DNA of 64,000 nt from Dendrolimus kikuchii (Eukaryota; Arthropoda; Insecta; Lepidoptera; Lasiocampidae). Made by a program: the position numbers and the translations under genes. The stretch lies in assembly GCA_019925095.2 (NCBI GenBank), contig CM034411.1:9260001-9324000 (forward strand), read 5' to 3'. A model generated the notes under the pieces. That model was not told where the DNA came from. It saw only the letters and a list, made by a program, of their open reading frames with translations, and searched no databases. Positions 21,960 to 35,100 of the stretch are shown here, one piece after another (positions within the stretch are counted from its first letter, which is position 1; each line of letters starts with the position of its first letter).

Positions 21960-23130
21960 TTGGTTTTTTATTTTTATCAGAGATGGTCTGCTGACGGATA
22001 AAACATTTATTTTCCAATAGCGCTATCTTAATTTTTTTTTACTTTATATTATTAGTGTTAAATTTTTACGGTCCTATTCATGTTGAGTTAGAGTGAGTTT
22101 GTAGGGTTCTTGAAGGTTATTAAACTATATGAATAACACCGTTAAGACTTGCCGAATGCGTCCTATTTAAAACGTTAGAAAATATACGCTTTTATATATA
22201 TATATAGTATTATGATATTTAACGTCCTTAACAATTTTGGATAACACTAGCAGATGAAGCCGCACCTTTATAGATTTTAAAAGCGGATAATATCCCTAAT
22301 GTAATAGAAATAAGGCCGCTTTAAAAGCGTCATGCTACAGAATTTTAATCCAGTGCGATTTTTTTTAGCTGCATTTTATCTTACCAACCGTTCATTTGTT
22401 GATTTTCCTTACTACTGATTAAAATTGGGTATGAGCTCCATAGGTATAAATTCTACCAACGGTAAGGCAAGTAAATAGCAAGATATGGGAAATAGCTATC
22501 AGTCTACCTCATTCACATAAATATAAAATTAAATACAATGACACTTCTTAGCAATGTTATATCCTATTCCTATATGTCCTTGCTCGATCTGAGATAATAT
22601 TAAGGGTTAGTTACTGGCCAAAAGCGTCTTGTTTATAGCGTTAAAAATACGCAATAAACCCATCGCTACATCTGCGCGAAACGCTTACTAACACTATCAT
22701 TATCCTAGATCCCCATCCTTAAACGGGTCCATATTAAACTTCAAAGGGTACGTCAGTGAAAACAAAATCAGAGGGTCCACGAACTACTAAAAGGGACCCA
22801 CAAAAGTGAATTCCATTTAAGCAAGTCATGTTGAATATTTAATTATTTTCTTTAAATAGGTTAATTTTATAAAATACGATAGCGTACGTTTGTACTTACA
22901 AGCCATAAAATTTGTATGGGACCAATTAGAAACAATATTAACTCTAACGCAATATGAATTGTCGAAATCGATTCAGAAACAAAAAAGTTGTGGCTGAACA
23001 TATATATAAATATATATATTTACACGACTTTGAATAAAAATTTAATTACATATATCGAATACAATACAAGAAAACTTAACTTACACGACGAATTGAGAAA
23101 CTCTTCTTTTTTTTAAAGTTGGTTAAAAAG
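21960..23130. other. AT-rich intergenic DNA
   Basis: No gene and no clear repeat family was recognised in this stretch. Confidence 0.4.
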
Positions 23131-23132
23131 AT

Positions 23133-23375
23133 AGGGTTTTTTTATTGCAGGAGTATAGCCGACAGGCAGACGGCCCACTTGATGAAAAGCGGTTACTATC
23201 ACCTATAGACATTTGCAACACCAAAGGTGCTATAAATGCGCTGCTGCTCTCTTAAGGGAGACTGGAACCTGGTCACTAATGCCAGAACACAACTGAAGGT
23301 TGTTATGGCGACATACTTTAGACCAGGGGTGGTAGCCATTCAGTCGGGCAAATGCCCTACCACCTGGGTCCAGTG
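23133..23375 (-). repeat. SINE-like family A, copy in 23.1-kb region
   Basis: On the minus strand the unit reads toward an A-rich end (CTGCAATAAAAAAA at 23150-23136) and carries the family hallmark segments: CTACCACCCCTGGTCTAAAG, AGGTTCCAGTCTCCC and GGGCCGTCTGCCTGTC. Full-length copies (about 310-330 bp) are at 36053-36378, 42711-43020 and 59565-59872; this one lacks the 5' part beyond 23375. Confidence 0.75.
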
Positions 23376-24187
23376 AATGAAGTAAAATTGGTAAAGGGTT
23401 TTGGAATCATTATCCTCAATGGAGCAGAGGTATAAAAATCAAACTCATAAGACCATATGTACATGTGATATATGACATAAATTACAAAAAGTGAGGCTGA
23501 GGTGAGTGAGGTGATTCAATGTTAAACATGGAATAATTCTTTCAGACCCTCAAATGGGGCACGGAAACAAACGAAAGGCCTCATGTGTGTAGGATATATC
23601 ACTCATCCATCAGGGTCTTCAGATTCGGAGTTTTTGTTCCTATTTTGGGGCATTATGTTGCGAATGGGTACATTTTTGCGGACGAAAATTTCAACGCCGG
23701 GGACTTTGGGGAATTATTTTATCCCCCTAGCCACAACAATCACAATACCACAAAATATCGACCTAGCATGAAATTGCTAGTAAAATTATTTGAAGAGGGT
23801 TCTGCAATGCTAGATGTGAAGTAGGATATTTGAATAAATATAACTTCGATCTTAAAACTGTAACCGTACTATGTACGGTGTACTGTAACTTAAAACGTTT
23901 GGTAACCAGGATCGTGGTATATATTAAGCAAAGGAAAGAATACAAAATCTACACACTATTTACAAAAATCGATTTAAAATATTTAATTCATAATTATTAT
24001 AAGCGATGTCTTAAAAAAAATTGATTATAAGAATAATATTTTTTATAATAATAATTAGTCATTTTAACAACCCTATCTGTAACTGATTGTCAGTTATTGT
24101 CAGTGTTCTGTGATACTTGCACTGAAGTAGGAAACCTAGGTCCATGGATACTTGGTTCTCTGTGGTGTGAAGTGTGGTATGGTGGTC

Positions 24188-24229
24188 ACTGAATACAAGA
24201 AGCTTGTGTGTAAGCTTCTTGACTGAATA
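24188..24229. mobile_element. 26-bp palindrome flanked by perfect 8-bp direct repeats
   Basis: CAAGAAGCTT, GTGTGT, AAGCTTCTTG (24196-24221) is bounded on both sides by ACTGAATA (24188-24195 and 24222-24229). It looks like a pair of fused terminal inverted repeats with a hAT- or P-length target duplication. A 34-bp version lies at 25042-25075. Confidence 0.7.
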
Positions 24230-24268
24230 CGTAGCACAGAGTATTTTATATATACGGGTATAGAGTCG

Positions 24269-25026
24269 GTTATTTGAATGCGAAGAAAACAAAGGTTATG
24301 GTGTTTGAAAGAGAAGAAACCAGAACGAATGCAAGGATAATGGTCGATGATGTTATGCTGGAGCAAGTGAATGAGTTTGTATATCTTGGATGTGCTTTTA
24401 GCAGGGATGGAAGGTACACCGCTGATATAGAAAGAAGAGTGAATTTGGGGAATAGTTTAAATGGAGCGTTAGGTAAACTTCTAGGCGCTAAGAACCTCAG
24501 CCAGAAGGCCCAGCTCGCCGTACACAACGCGGTGCTGGTACCTACGCTCGCGTATGGAAGCGAGAGTTGGGTATGGAAGAAAGAGCATGAAAGTAGAGTA
24601 AACGCGGTCGAGATGCGAGCACTGCGCAAAATCTGCGGAGTGACGCTCGCGGACCGCGTTCGTAATACCGAAGTAAGAAAGAGAGTTGGTCTGAAAAAGA
24701 GTGTCGGGGTGAAGGTAAGGAAAGGAATGCTCCGGTGGTTCGGGCATGTGGAAAGAATGCATGATGAAAGAATGACTAAACAGATATACAATGCAAAAGT
24801 GGATGGATGCAGAAGTCGTGGAAGGCCACGACACACCTTCCATGATCAAATTGATCGTGTACTAGCAGAAGGTGATGTCAGGAGCCTTAAGAACAGACGA
24901 GCTTGCATGACAAGAGTTATGAATGTCAAAGAGGCAAGTGAGGTGTGTAAGAATAAGCCTAAATGGCACTCTGTTGTTCGTGCCTACCCCGCAAGGGAAC
25001 TGGCTTGAAGTTATGTATGTATGTAT
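24269..25026 (+). mobile_element. 5'-truncated LINE (endonuclease-RT family 1)
   Basis: An open frame from near 24274 to TGA at 25006-25008 encodes about 244 residues of the RT C-terminus: MNAKKTKVMVFERE, VNEFVYLGCAFSRDGRY, AVHNAVLVPTLAYGSESWVW, MRALRKICGVTLADRVRN, LRWFGHVERMHDERMTKQ and RSRGRPRHTFHDQ. No stop interrupts it, so the copy is young. A (TATG)n tail follows. GTATAGAGTC at 24258-24267 and 25027-25036 is the target-site duplication. The catalytic RT core and endonuclease are missing through 5' truncation. Other copies are at 14483, 18390, 18498 and 30325. Confidence 0.85.
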
Positions 25027-25033
25027 GTATAGA

Positions 25034-25083
25034 GTCAACAGCAAGAAGCTTACACACAAGTGTGTAAGCTTCTTGGTCAACAG
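25034..25083. mobile_element. 34-bp palindrome flanked by perfect 8-bp direct repeats
   Basis: CAAGAAGCTTACACAC, AA, GTGTGTAAGCTTCTTG (25042-25075) is a perfect palindrome with a 2-nt centre, bounded by GTCAACAG at 25034-25041 and 25076-25083. It equals the 26-bp element at 24196 plus 8 central bases. The two sit in different target sequences, so they are separate insertions. Confidence 0.7.
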
Positions 25084-25255
25084 TCATAATATATATACGC
25101 ACTCTATCGGTATACGACGGCAAAAACCGTCAAGGGCGTCCAGTATTATTTTGATTTTTATATTACTTGGAAATTGCGGGAGTTAATAATTTAACTCCTG
25201 CAATTCCCAAAAGCCTTTTCAAAAAATGTTTATAGTAATTAAATAAAACAACAAT

Positions 25256-25373
25256 TTAGCGGTAGCGTGATTTATTATGATTGCTTTTATTAAAATATTC
25301 AAAGGCATACATTTTCATAACATCATTTGTATCCACATCTAATCTGGTGCCGTTTGCCGCTTGCCATCCTTCT
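25256..25373 (-). CDS. Possible terminal exon, unknown protein
   Basis: After an acceptor-like GTTTCAG (minus strand) a frame reads EGWQAANGTRLDVDTNDVMK and then MYAFEYFNKSNHNKSRYR to TAA at 25258-25256. The composition is protein-like. The phase does not match the donor at 25493 directly, unless an AG a few bases further in is used. The family is not recognised. Confidence 0.3.
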
Positions 25374-25492
25374 CTGAAACAGACGATCCAGTTACAACTG
25401 TTAGAAACTATCACTGATAACTACATAAGTAGTTTCGCAGCTATTATAATATTTTAGAGAGGAATAATTTCGAATTAGAATGATTTACTTAC

Positions 25493-25541
25493 GAGTTTTA
25501 CCGCATCTGGGCACACAACAACCTCTTTCAGAAGAAGTCAT
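25493..25541 (-). CDS. Possible first exon of a THAP-type zinc-finger gene
   Basis: ATG 25541-25539 opens MTSSERGCCVPRCGKT and stops at a strong donor (C then GTAAGT). The N-terminal CCVPxCG arrangement is how THAP DNA-binding domains begin (C-x2-4-C). The intron to the next acceptor-like site would be about 119 bp. Splicing at the obvious acceptor gives an early stop, so the gene is either broken, spliced differently, or misread by me. Confidence 0.35.
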
Positions 25542-26183
25542 AATCCAAGTAAACAGAGAACAAATCGGTGTTCAGGGTACATGTGTAAGTCCAACGTGAT
25601 AAGCGAAGTCTTCGGAGTCCAGGAATTAAACAAAGTTGTCGAAAAACAATCAAAACACAAACAAAGTACATACGTTCACGAGTGTGACTCTTACATAGAC
25701 CTCTACTCTTATCGATCGGAATGTCATTTTGGTTTTGACATAATTGACACAAGTTTTTGTTAAATCGACAATTCATCAAAAATCCAGTAATTAAAGTTAA
25801 AAAGAACTTTATAATTTGAAAAAGGTGAGGAATAGAACTAACATACTTTAAAATATATTTATTAGCTGATATGGCTTGCAAAAACATAAAAACATTTCAA
25901 ATATTTCTTAAACAAGTATTAAAACAACTGCGTATAACGAAACATATTATTTTACTTAATTTGGTGTTTAATTTGAGAACAGTGACATCTACTGCAATAA
26001 GTACTAACTAATAGAACGCAAAGAACCTCTAAGAAAAATAATTGTACTCTGTTATGACACTGATACGTAGTATCCATAGTAGTTTGTGATCGGGTCTCGA
26101 GTTCAGACTTTCAGACAAGAGTTCAAATTTTCATTCAGTTATTATTTTTTAACTCAACTTTTGTTTCGCATAATAAAAACATA

Positions 26184-29100
26184 ATGGGAAGTATACTCTC
26201 AAGTTCAGTTATGCAGAAAAAACAAGAAGAGATGCAGAATAAGATGAAGGTTGTCATTTTTTGTTTTTTTTTTTAAGATTTATTAGATCAAGTCTATTTA
26301 TAAATTTACAGTTGTGGTAAATCTATAGATGTTTGATACTTAAATTCTAAGTAGCGCTCTGGGGAAGTAGGGAGGGGGAGGATAACTTTTAATTTTATCA
26401 TCATATAATAAAAACACAATTAGTTATTTAATATTTGGATTGTCTGCTAATGTAACATATACGACATGACCAAAATAATTAATAATTATAAAATCAACGA
26501 TATTACGCCATTGCTTAAAATCATTATATTGTGTAAATTGTAAATAAACCTCAGATTAATAATAATATTAACAGACAAAGTTTTTACTTCACTGTGTTAA
26601 ATGTCAGGCAAAGGAACTAATTCTATACAGCATGAATATCGACATTATTCAATCATCACAACATCAATATTATTGACATGAAAATTTGGATATTTAAAGT
26701 TTTCATATTATTGTGAATACGATAACTAATATATAACCGGCAATGACTTCACTGATGATTTAGCGAAGAGTGCAATAGTTTCAGGATGTCTTGACTACTC
26801 CAGACTCCCTCAGGATCTCTGCTCTAAAGCTCTGCAAGACCTTAAAGGGGAATAGCCTATTAGTTGGACAAACTCCAGTCTGGTCAAAGGGAGTTTTTAT
26901 AAAGATATTTCTTCAGAGATCCCTATCAAATCATGGTTCTATAAATTCTGCAGTTCTGAAAAATGAGTCACCTCAGTAATTTGTAGGTTGCGACTGGGCC
27001 ATTCTTGTACCCCTGTTCATCTTCATAGGATTGGAGTTCATGCCTCCCCACTGTGTGATTGCAATACAGAAGAAGGCTTTATCAACCATATATTTTTTAA
27101 CTGTCCCCTTTACCCCATATCTCTGTATGATATCTTACCAGCTAAAATTCTAAGACCTACTAAAATTAAAACTCTCCTTACCCTCATATGTAATTGTCTT
27201 ATATTTAATATTTTAACCAAATATATTTCTGTTAATAATATAAAATTGTAAACCTATAACAAATTTTGTGTGTATAAATTTAAAAAAGGTGTTGTACTGT
27301 ATGTGTATATATTGATATTGTTTCAGGTGGTGGTGGTTGTGAACTAATACTGGAAGAAGCTTTTATTTGTTTTCCCCTTTTTTGTGTTTTTTTATCTACC
27401 TGGCTCACCCCATTTTAAACCTTGTCTTTTCCACACCTACCTGAGCATGCTGTGGTAGCGGCCAGCGAGTGCCAGAACAGACTGCCCTCCATCATCGCAT
27501 TATATTAAAACAAAAGAATGAAAAAAATCAATATCTCAAGAACTACATGTCTCCTGGATAAGGGGGTTGCAGAAGGGAGAAGTACTTCTCCTCCTCTTCT
27601 ATCCGCCCCCCCCCCCACTACTTAAAATTCAGTGCCCAATAAGCTCAAGTTTAAACTAAGGGGTAATTTTAACATATTAATCTATTTATATAATTAAATG
27701 TTTTTATTTTAGTTAGAATTTTGTTGAAAGGGACGGTAAATGCTGTGAAAGGGATGGTAAATAATAAAATATTATGAATATGTACTAATGCTATTACAAT
27801 GAGACATTAAAGTCCGCTTTAACTATTGAAGAATACTAAGGACTCCACTGGAATACCATAAGGCCATAAGATGATGAAGATGCTCTGGTCTTTTATTGCA
27901 CTTTGAGTACTTCATTTTTTAAATATCTCCTGCTAAATTTAATTGTTTTTATTCAAACTAAGTTCTAGTAAAGAACATTTTTTTAAAGACTTACATAATA
28001 CATATTATTATATACTTAAAAAAGTTACAATGTAGTAGTTAACTATGTTGTACCATTTTCTAATTAGTGCTGTTTTAAGTAAATTGGATAAGAAACTCCA
28101 CAGTGATGCACCTGGCTAATGTTATTTTTTATTTTAGTCTATTATCTCTGTTTGTGTTTTTTCATTTTTTAAATAAATGTGTTGTACAAGTTTTATGTCA
28201 TAGAAATGTAACTAATAGGACACCAGAGACAGACAAAATTCTGAATACAAAATTCCTAATTTGAAATCAATTCATTTCAAAAGTTTTTATGCAAACTAAA
28301 TTCTACTGTAACTGGAAGAATACTTGTTGAAGGTGTAAGTTAAAATTTAAATTTGCTTCCTATTCCATGTACACCATTTCTCAAAGTGTTATAAGTGTTT
28401 AAGAAGAAGAAGCAGCAAAAATCTAATTAAAAATGTACTTCATATTTATCTATATAGCAATATGATATTTATGTTTTCAATTCAGGGGAGTTGCACACTG
28501 TTTATAGGTTATATGTTTTAAATTACAGAAAGACAGAGAAGTTCAAATGGCCATGCAGATAGCCAGAACTAGAGATGTGACTCTATGGATAACAACATTT
28601 TATGCTTTTGCCGCTACTGCAATGTTTGCTGGGTATGTATCATTGACATAAAGTTACATACTTAGCAAAAAGGTCGTAAGTGTAGCTTAGTAAATATCGC
28701 TGCTGATGACAAAAGCTTATGGGCATCAGAAATAAGTTTTGGGGACCTTAAAAGGTGACCTTGTGCAGTTTAATTGCCAAATATATATTTGTTAAGAATG
28801 AACAACAGTTTGTGTGTAGTAAAATCTTAAATGATCAATGAAATAGAACCTTTCAATTCAATGGATTTTAATAATAAAAAAATAAGTATTGTAACCAAAT
28901 TTTATGGCTCACTTTTGACTATGATTATATTCATATCATGTGCGGTGCAGAAGATAAAGTACAAGTACGACAGAAACAAAGTGATAGGCACAGCTACTTG
29001 TAAATAAATTTACTAGAACAAAAATGGCAGAATACAATGGAAATGTTTATATTTTTCAATTATACAAACATATTATAGTTATAATTATAACATTTAAATC

Positions 29101-32100
29101 TAAACTATAAAGTAAATTACCTAACAAAATAATGCTTATATATAAACAATATAGGTATACAGAAAGAAAAGCTTTTAAATAAAATATAGTTCCCAGACAT
29201 CCCAGATTGCCATCTGTTGGGAACATAACATTCTCATAATGCTGGTTACGTTTTTGCATTGGTTGGCAACACTTAATCCTTGCCTTATTGTATACAATTG
29301 TAGTTAGATATTATTAGAATAATCTATTATGAGCCTGGAAGAGCCTGGATAGTATTCTTTTTCCATGTTATAAGCAATATTTTTTTCCTTTTATATAACA
29401 TTTTAATTTTAATGTATTATGTAAGTACATATTGGGTTGGCAATTAAGTCATTGTGGATTTCAAATAACAATTTGGTCGTGAGACAATCGCAGTCCACTG
29501 CTGGAGGAAGGGCCTCCTCAAGTCAGCGCTACAACATTCGAGAATTAGCGTGTCCTCAAGAAAGAAGTGACAAAAAAGTTTTATTTATTTAAGTATTATT
29601 TTTTGTTACTCAATATATTTTAGTATACTAAGGCTGGTGTGTATAGACATTTAACCGACGATTAAAATTAAATAATCACTAAAAATATATGGTTAAACAG
29701 CGATTAATTTAATATTTTCTTAAGTTTTCGCGACTTGTATACATAATAAAACTACGTTTTAACGGTCTTAAGCGCGGTAATTTTATTTGATTTTGTTTTT
29801 TCCGACGTTTCGGCCACTTTTCAGTGGCCGTGATCACGGAAGACAAAGATGTCAAGTGTCAACGAGTATTGTTAAACTGAAAAGTGAACCTACTACACTG
29901 AAAAGTGGCCGAAACGTCGGAAAAACCAAAATCAAATAAAATTACCGCGCTTAAAACCGTTAAAACGTAGTTTTATTATACTTAGTGATTAATTTGTTTT
30001 AACAATCAGTTAAAGGTAGTAAAAATGCGCACCAGCCTTAATCATTTTTGACGACGTATATCCACTGTTTTTGCCATTTGCCTACTGCATTCTAAAAATG
30101 CGTGTGACGGAAATAATTTTATACCCTTAACTCAAAAACTGATGTAGGTACGTTGTTGCAGATTTTTTTATTGATAGTAATTTTCAAGTTCTATCAACGA
30201 CACATTCATCTTCATCGTACATATAGACTTTTCCATCCCTTAGTTGTACTGGAGAGTAGAAGAGAGGATAGACTAAGACATTTTTTTTTAATTTAGAAAT
30301 TTATAACTGACCTATAAAAATAAACATACATACATAACTTCACGCCAGGTCCCTTGCGGGGTAGGCACGAACAACAGAGAGCCATTTAGGCCCATTCTTA
30401 CACACCTCACTTGCTTCTTTGACATTCATAACTCTTGTCATGCACACTCGTCTGTTCTTAAGGCTCCTGTCATCACCCTCCGCTAGTACACGATTAATTT
30501 GATCATGGAAGGTGTGTCGTGGCCTTCCACGACTTCTGCATCCATTCACTTTTGCATTTTATATCTGTTTAGTCATTCTTTCATCATGCATTCTTTCCAC
30601 ATGCCCGAACCACCGGAGCATTCCTTTCCTTACCTTCACCCCGACACTCTACATTCGCCCGCTGTCGTTCGTCGCGCGCGCACGTCTCCCGTTCCGCCTC
30701 GGCAGTCCGTTATTCGTGTTCGTTGTGTTCGTTCGCTCACACGGTCGATTTGTGTTTTTTCTATGACAGTGCAGTGAAAAGTGCGTCATCAGGTGGTTTT
30801 TCCACCAAATCGTTCGTCCCCTTTAGGGACAATGGACGGCGTGGAGTCTTCTCCATCGCCGTTAGAGGGTTTGCTGTCGTTTTTACGGCAGCAATTCCCT
30901 CACGTACTACATCAATTTTTGGGGACTGCGGAGTCCCAATCAATCGCGTCCGTTATCTCGGAACTTAATTCCGAGAAACCGCTACACCTGCAAGGGGCCC
31001 CCGGGCAGGCCCCCCTCCCCGCGCCCGCGTCTGCCGCGACCATCGCACCCCCCGCGACCCCCGCCGCCGCGCTTACCGCGGACTACCTGCGCTCCGCCAT
31101 AGCGCTCGCCCCCCCCCGCGTCCGTACCCGCTACGTTACCGGTTCGCCCGCCGCCCGCACCCCCGCTCAGCGATACGCACCGTGTGGCACCAAAATCGCG
31201 CGCCTCGTATTCCCGCGGTTCCGCGTCGGGACAACCGCGTTCGAGCTCCGCGAGTTCAGCGACATCACGTTCGCGATCTCCTATCCACCGAGTAATCGAT
31301 TCTCGTCGAGAAATCGACTTGTCCCCTGAAGGTCCGCAATACCTCAGGGATGCCCCTCTCTCACTGGCTGATGAATTAACCCCCATGGATGTCGCGCCTC
31401 CCGCGAACATCCCCCTTGACCGCGAAGACGATGACGGTTTTATAACTGTCAATCGCTCGAAAAAGCGTAAGACCCAGAGGGAGGTCCCCCCCAACCCCAC
31501 ACCCACTGCGGGCAGCAAACCGACAGCGGCACCCTCCAGCCGCCCTAGGCCATCTTCCCAGCGCCCACCGCCACCCCTAGTTATCCGCGAAAAAGCCCAC
31601 TGGCTCCAACTCGCTTCGGAACTGCCAGGTAAGGCAATTTCTATTAAAGAAGCCCGTGATACCCAACACGGCATCAAAGTTATGGTAACGTCTTCAAGTG
31701 ACCACCGCGCCCTAACATCTCTATTATGTGACCGTAAAATCGGTTATTATACTTATGCCTTGTCGGAAGAAAAACGCCTTCGGGCTGTAATCCGCGGACT
31801 CCCACAGGAAATCGAGTGTTCCTACATTCTCGAGGACCTTAAATCTCAAGCGCTACCGGTGCACGAAGTGCACCGTATGCACAGAAGCGACGCCACAAAG
31901 TCGCCTCTAAACCTGGTATTGGTTGTCCTTGACCTCTCCCCAGAGGGGAAAAAGATCTTCGAACTTCAGAAGGTCTGTGGCCTCTCTGGCCTTCGTGTGG
32001 AACGTCCACACGAAAAACATGCATTGCGGCAGTGTCATCGCTGCCAACTTTATGGGCACTCTGCCCTACATTGTCAATCCCGTCCCAGGTGCGTCAAGTG

Positions 32101-35100
32101 CCTGGGGGACCACGGGACCCCGGAGTGCACTCGCACCCGGGAGTCTCCGGAGCCACCGAGCTGCATCCTCTGCGGCAAAGCGGGTCACCCCGCAAACTAC
32201 AGAGGCTGCCCTGCCGCCCCCCGACCCAAACGTAAGGTCGGAAAGGACAATGCCCAAAAAGGCACTAAGAAAGTGCCGAACAAACCCGCATTCGTGGCGG
32301 CCCCCGTTCCAGTGGTAAACCACTGGACGGGTCTTCCCGCGATGGAAGCGTTCCCACCGTTAAGGGCGCGCGCCCCAGCTACGGCCGGCTTACTCCCGGC
32401 CACCCCCGCCCCCGCCCCCATTTCGAAGGCACCTTCTGGGCCGTCAGCACACCACTCTATAGCGGAGGACTTAGCCTTGGCGACTAAATTCTAAATTCGC
32501 CAAGAACTTGCCCTTCGACCTAGAAGAGGTCCAACTCTTGGCTCGGAAACTGAGACAAGTTTCAGAGTCAAGTCAACCCTCCCTCCGGGATCAACTCGTG
32601 ATCGAAATGGATCACGCGTACATCCTCCAGATACTTAGGTCGTTATAACTAAACAACCTAGTTAAAATTTTGTTACTGGTAACCAATGGCGCATGTAGGT
32701 AGGAATAAACCACGCTCATTGACTCTGGCGACTTATAACGCCAACGGCCTTCGTAACCAGCGCGACTTGGTCCATGACTTCCTGGTTACCAATCAAGTAG
32801 ATATACTACTAGTGCAGGAGACCTTCCTGAAACCGCGTGATAGAGATCCAAAGATCTCTAACTATCGGGTCACTAGACATGACAGGATAGGCCGTGGTGG
32901 CGGCACCCTGATCTATTTCAGAAGATCTCTACATTGCATGCCCCTAGTCACCCCCCCACTAGAAGGTATGGAGGTATCCGCCTGCAGACTAGCAATGACT
33001 GGCCACCAACCCCTAGTCATAGTCTCAGCATACATCGCATGCCAAAAACCCCTTAATAAGAAAGACCTAGAAGCCCTATTCAACTTAGGCCCGGCTGTTA
33101 TAATAGCCGGGGATCTGAATTGCAAACACGAGCAGTGGAACTGCAATACCACTAACCCCAATGGCAGAGCACTCATAAATATATCAGACAGTCTTTTGTT
33201 TGATATACTAACTCCCTTGACCCCCACAAGATACCCCCCCAACCGCGACTGGGGGACCCCAAACATTCTCGACCTAGCATTACTGAGGGGCGTAACCCTT
33301 CAGTTCCATTCGATCGAAACGATGGACGATAGACTCGGACCATCGTCCGGTTATACTCAGATTAGGACCACAGACAGACCAGACATCTGAAACTAGGACC
33401 TCTGTGGACTGGTTGAGACTTGAGACCCTCCTCGAGGCAACCAGCTCAGAAGACCTGGACCGCATCCCGGACCACATCGAGTCCCGCCAAGACACGGAGA
33501 CGGCAATCGAGGCTCTCACCAGCCACCTTCAATCCGCAGTGCGGAACTCGTCCAAGCAGGTGCCAGTGGAGGATGACCGCCACTTATGCCTGCCGGACGA
33601 GGTGAGGGTACTGCTGAGGGAAAAGAGAGCCGCCTCCAGAGCTCACGACAGATATCCCACCGAGGATAACAGAGTCCGACTCCGCGAACTAGAGCGCGAG
33701 GTTAAACTACGTATCCGGGAAGTCAGGGAACAACGTTGGGACAGAACGTTGAGGGATATCGAACCAACTCACCAGGCGTACTGGAAGCTGGCTAGAGCTC
33801 TCAGATCAGACACCCTTACTGTCATACCCGCGCTAGAAAGAGCCGACAACACCGAGGCGTTCGATGACGAGGAGAAGGCCGAGTGCCTTGCTCAGAGTCT
33901 AGAGCTTCAATGCTCCCCCACTACGCAAAACGTCGACCAGTCACAGCTGACGGAAGTAGACTCCGAGGTCGAACGTAGATCCTCCTCACCAGCGGAAACC
34001 ACACTCGACACGGTCACGGTCGAAGAAGTGCAAGATCTGATCAAGTCTCTCAAACCGCGAAAGGCCCCAGGGACCGATGGCATCATCAACAATCGCGTTT
34101 TAAAACTTTTACCCGCCCATCTAATTATAATCCTGGTGAGCATCTTCAATGCCGCCATAACAAACTGCTCCTTTCCCGCGATCTGGAAGGAGGCAGATGT
34201 CATCGGTATTCACAAGCCGGGAAAACCGGCTAATAAACCGTCCAGCTACCGTCCAATCAGCCTACTGAGCGCACTCAGCAAGCTTTACGAAAGGGTCATC
34301 CTCTCTCGACTTAGAGATTTTGCCTTCAGCAAACATCTAATACCCGATGAGCAATTTGGCTTCCGTGCCAGACACTCATGCGTCCAACAGGTGCACCGCA
34401 TCACGGAGCACATATTATCTCACTTTGCCCATCGCCCCCGCCCTATAGGAACAGCCGCACTGTTCCTAGACGTAGCAAAAGCCTTCGACAAGGTCTGGCA
34501 CAACGGCTTGATTTACAAGCTGTACCAGTTCGGTGTGCCAGACAGACTCGTGCTCATCTTGCGAGACTTCCTCCTAGGTCGTAGCTTCCGTTTTCGAGTG
34601 GAGGGAACGCGCTCGTCCCCTCACCCACTCACAGCCGGTGTACCACAGGGCTCGGCCCTGTCACCACTACTCTTCACGCTGTACACCAGCGACATCCCAA
34701 AAACTCCAGATGTGGAGTTGGCCCTCTTCGCGGATGACACCGCACTATACATCGGATCACAACCGACAAATGGCTTGCGTCCGGCTGCAGGCAGCTGTCA
34801 CAGAGCTAGGCGAATGGTTTCGCAAATGGAGGATAGAGGCAAACCCGGAGAAAAGCGCAGCAATGTTCTTTTCCCCGGGTACGCTTCGCTCCCCCAAACG
34901 CGCTAGCCTTCGCCTAAAAACCATTTCGCTCTACGACCAACAAATCCCCTGGGCAAAGTACACCAAATATCTTGGTGTCACCCTAGATCGGAACTTGCGC
35001 TTCAACGAGCATATCACTATAGTCCGAAATAGAGCGCGATTTGTGATGGGTCGTTTAGCACCCATGATAGACAAACGAAGCAAAATGTCCCTCAGACACA

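Noticed and set aside
29486..29530. GTCCACTGCTGGAGGAAGGG as a gene segment
   Set aside because: It matches the CCACTGCTGGACxTAxGCCTCC signature of LINE family E and is only a short repeat scrap.
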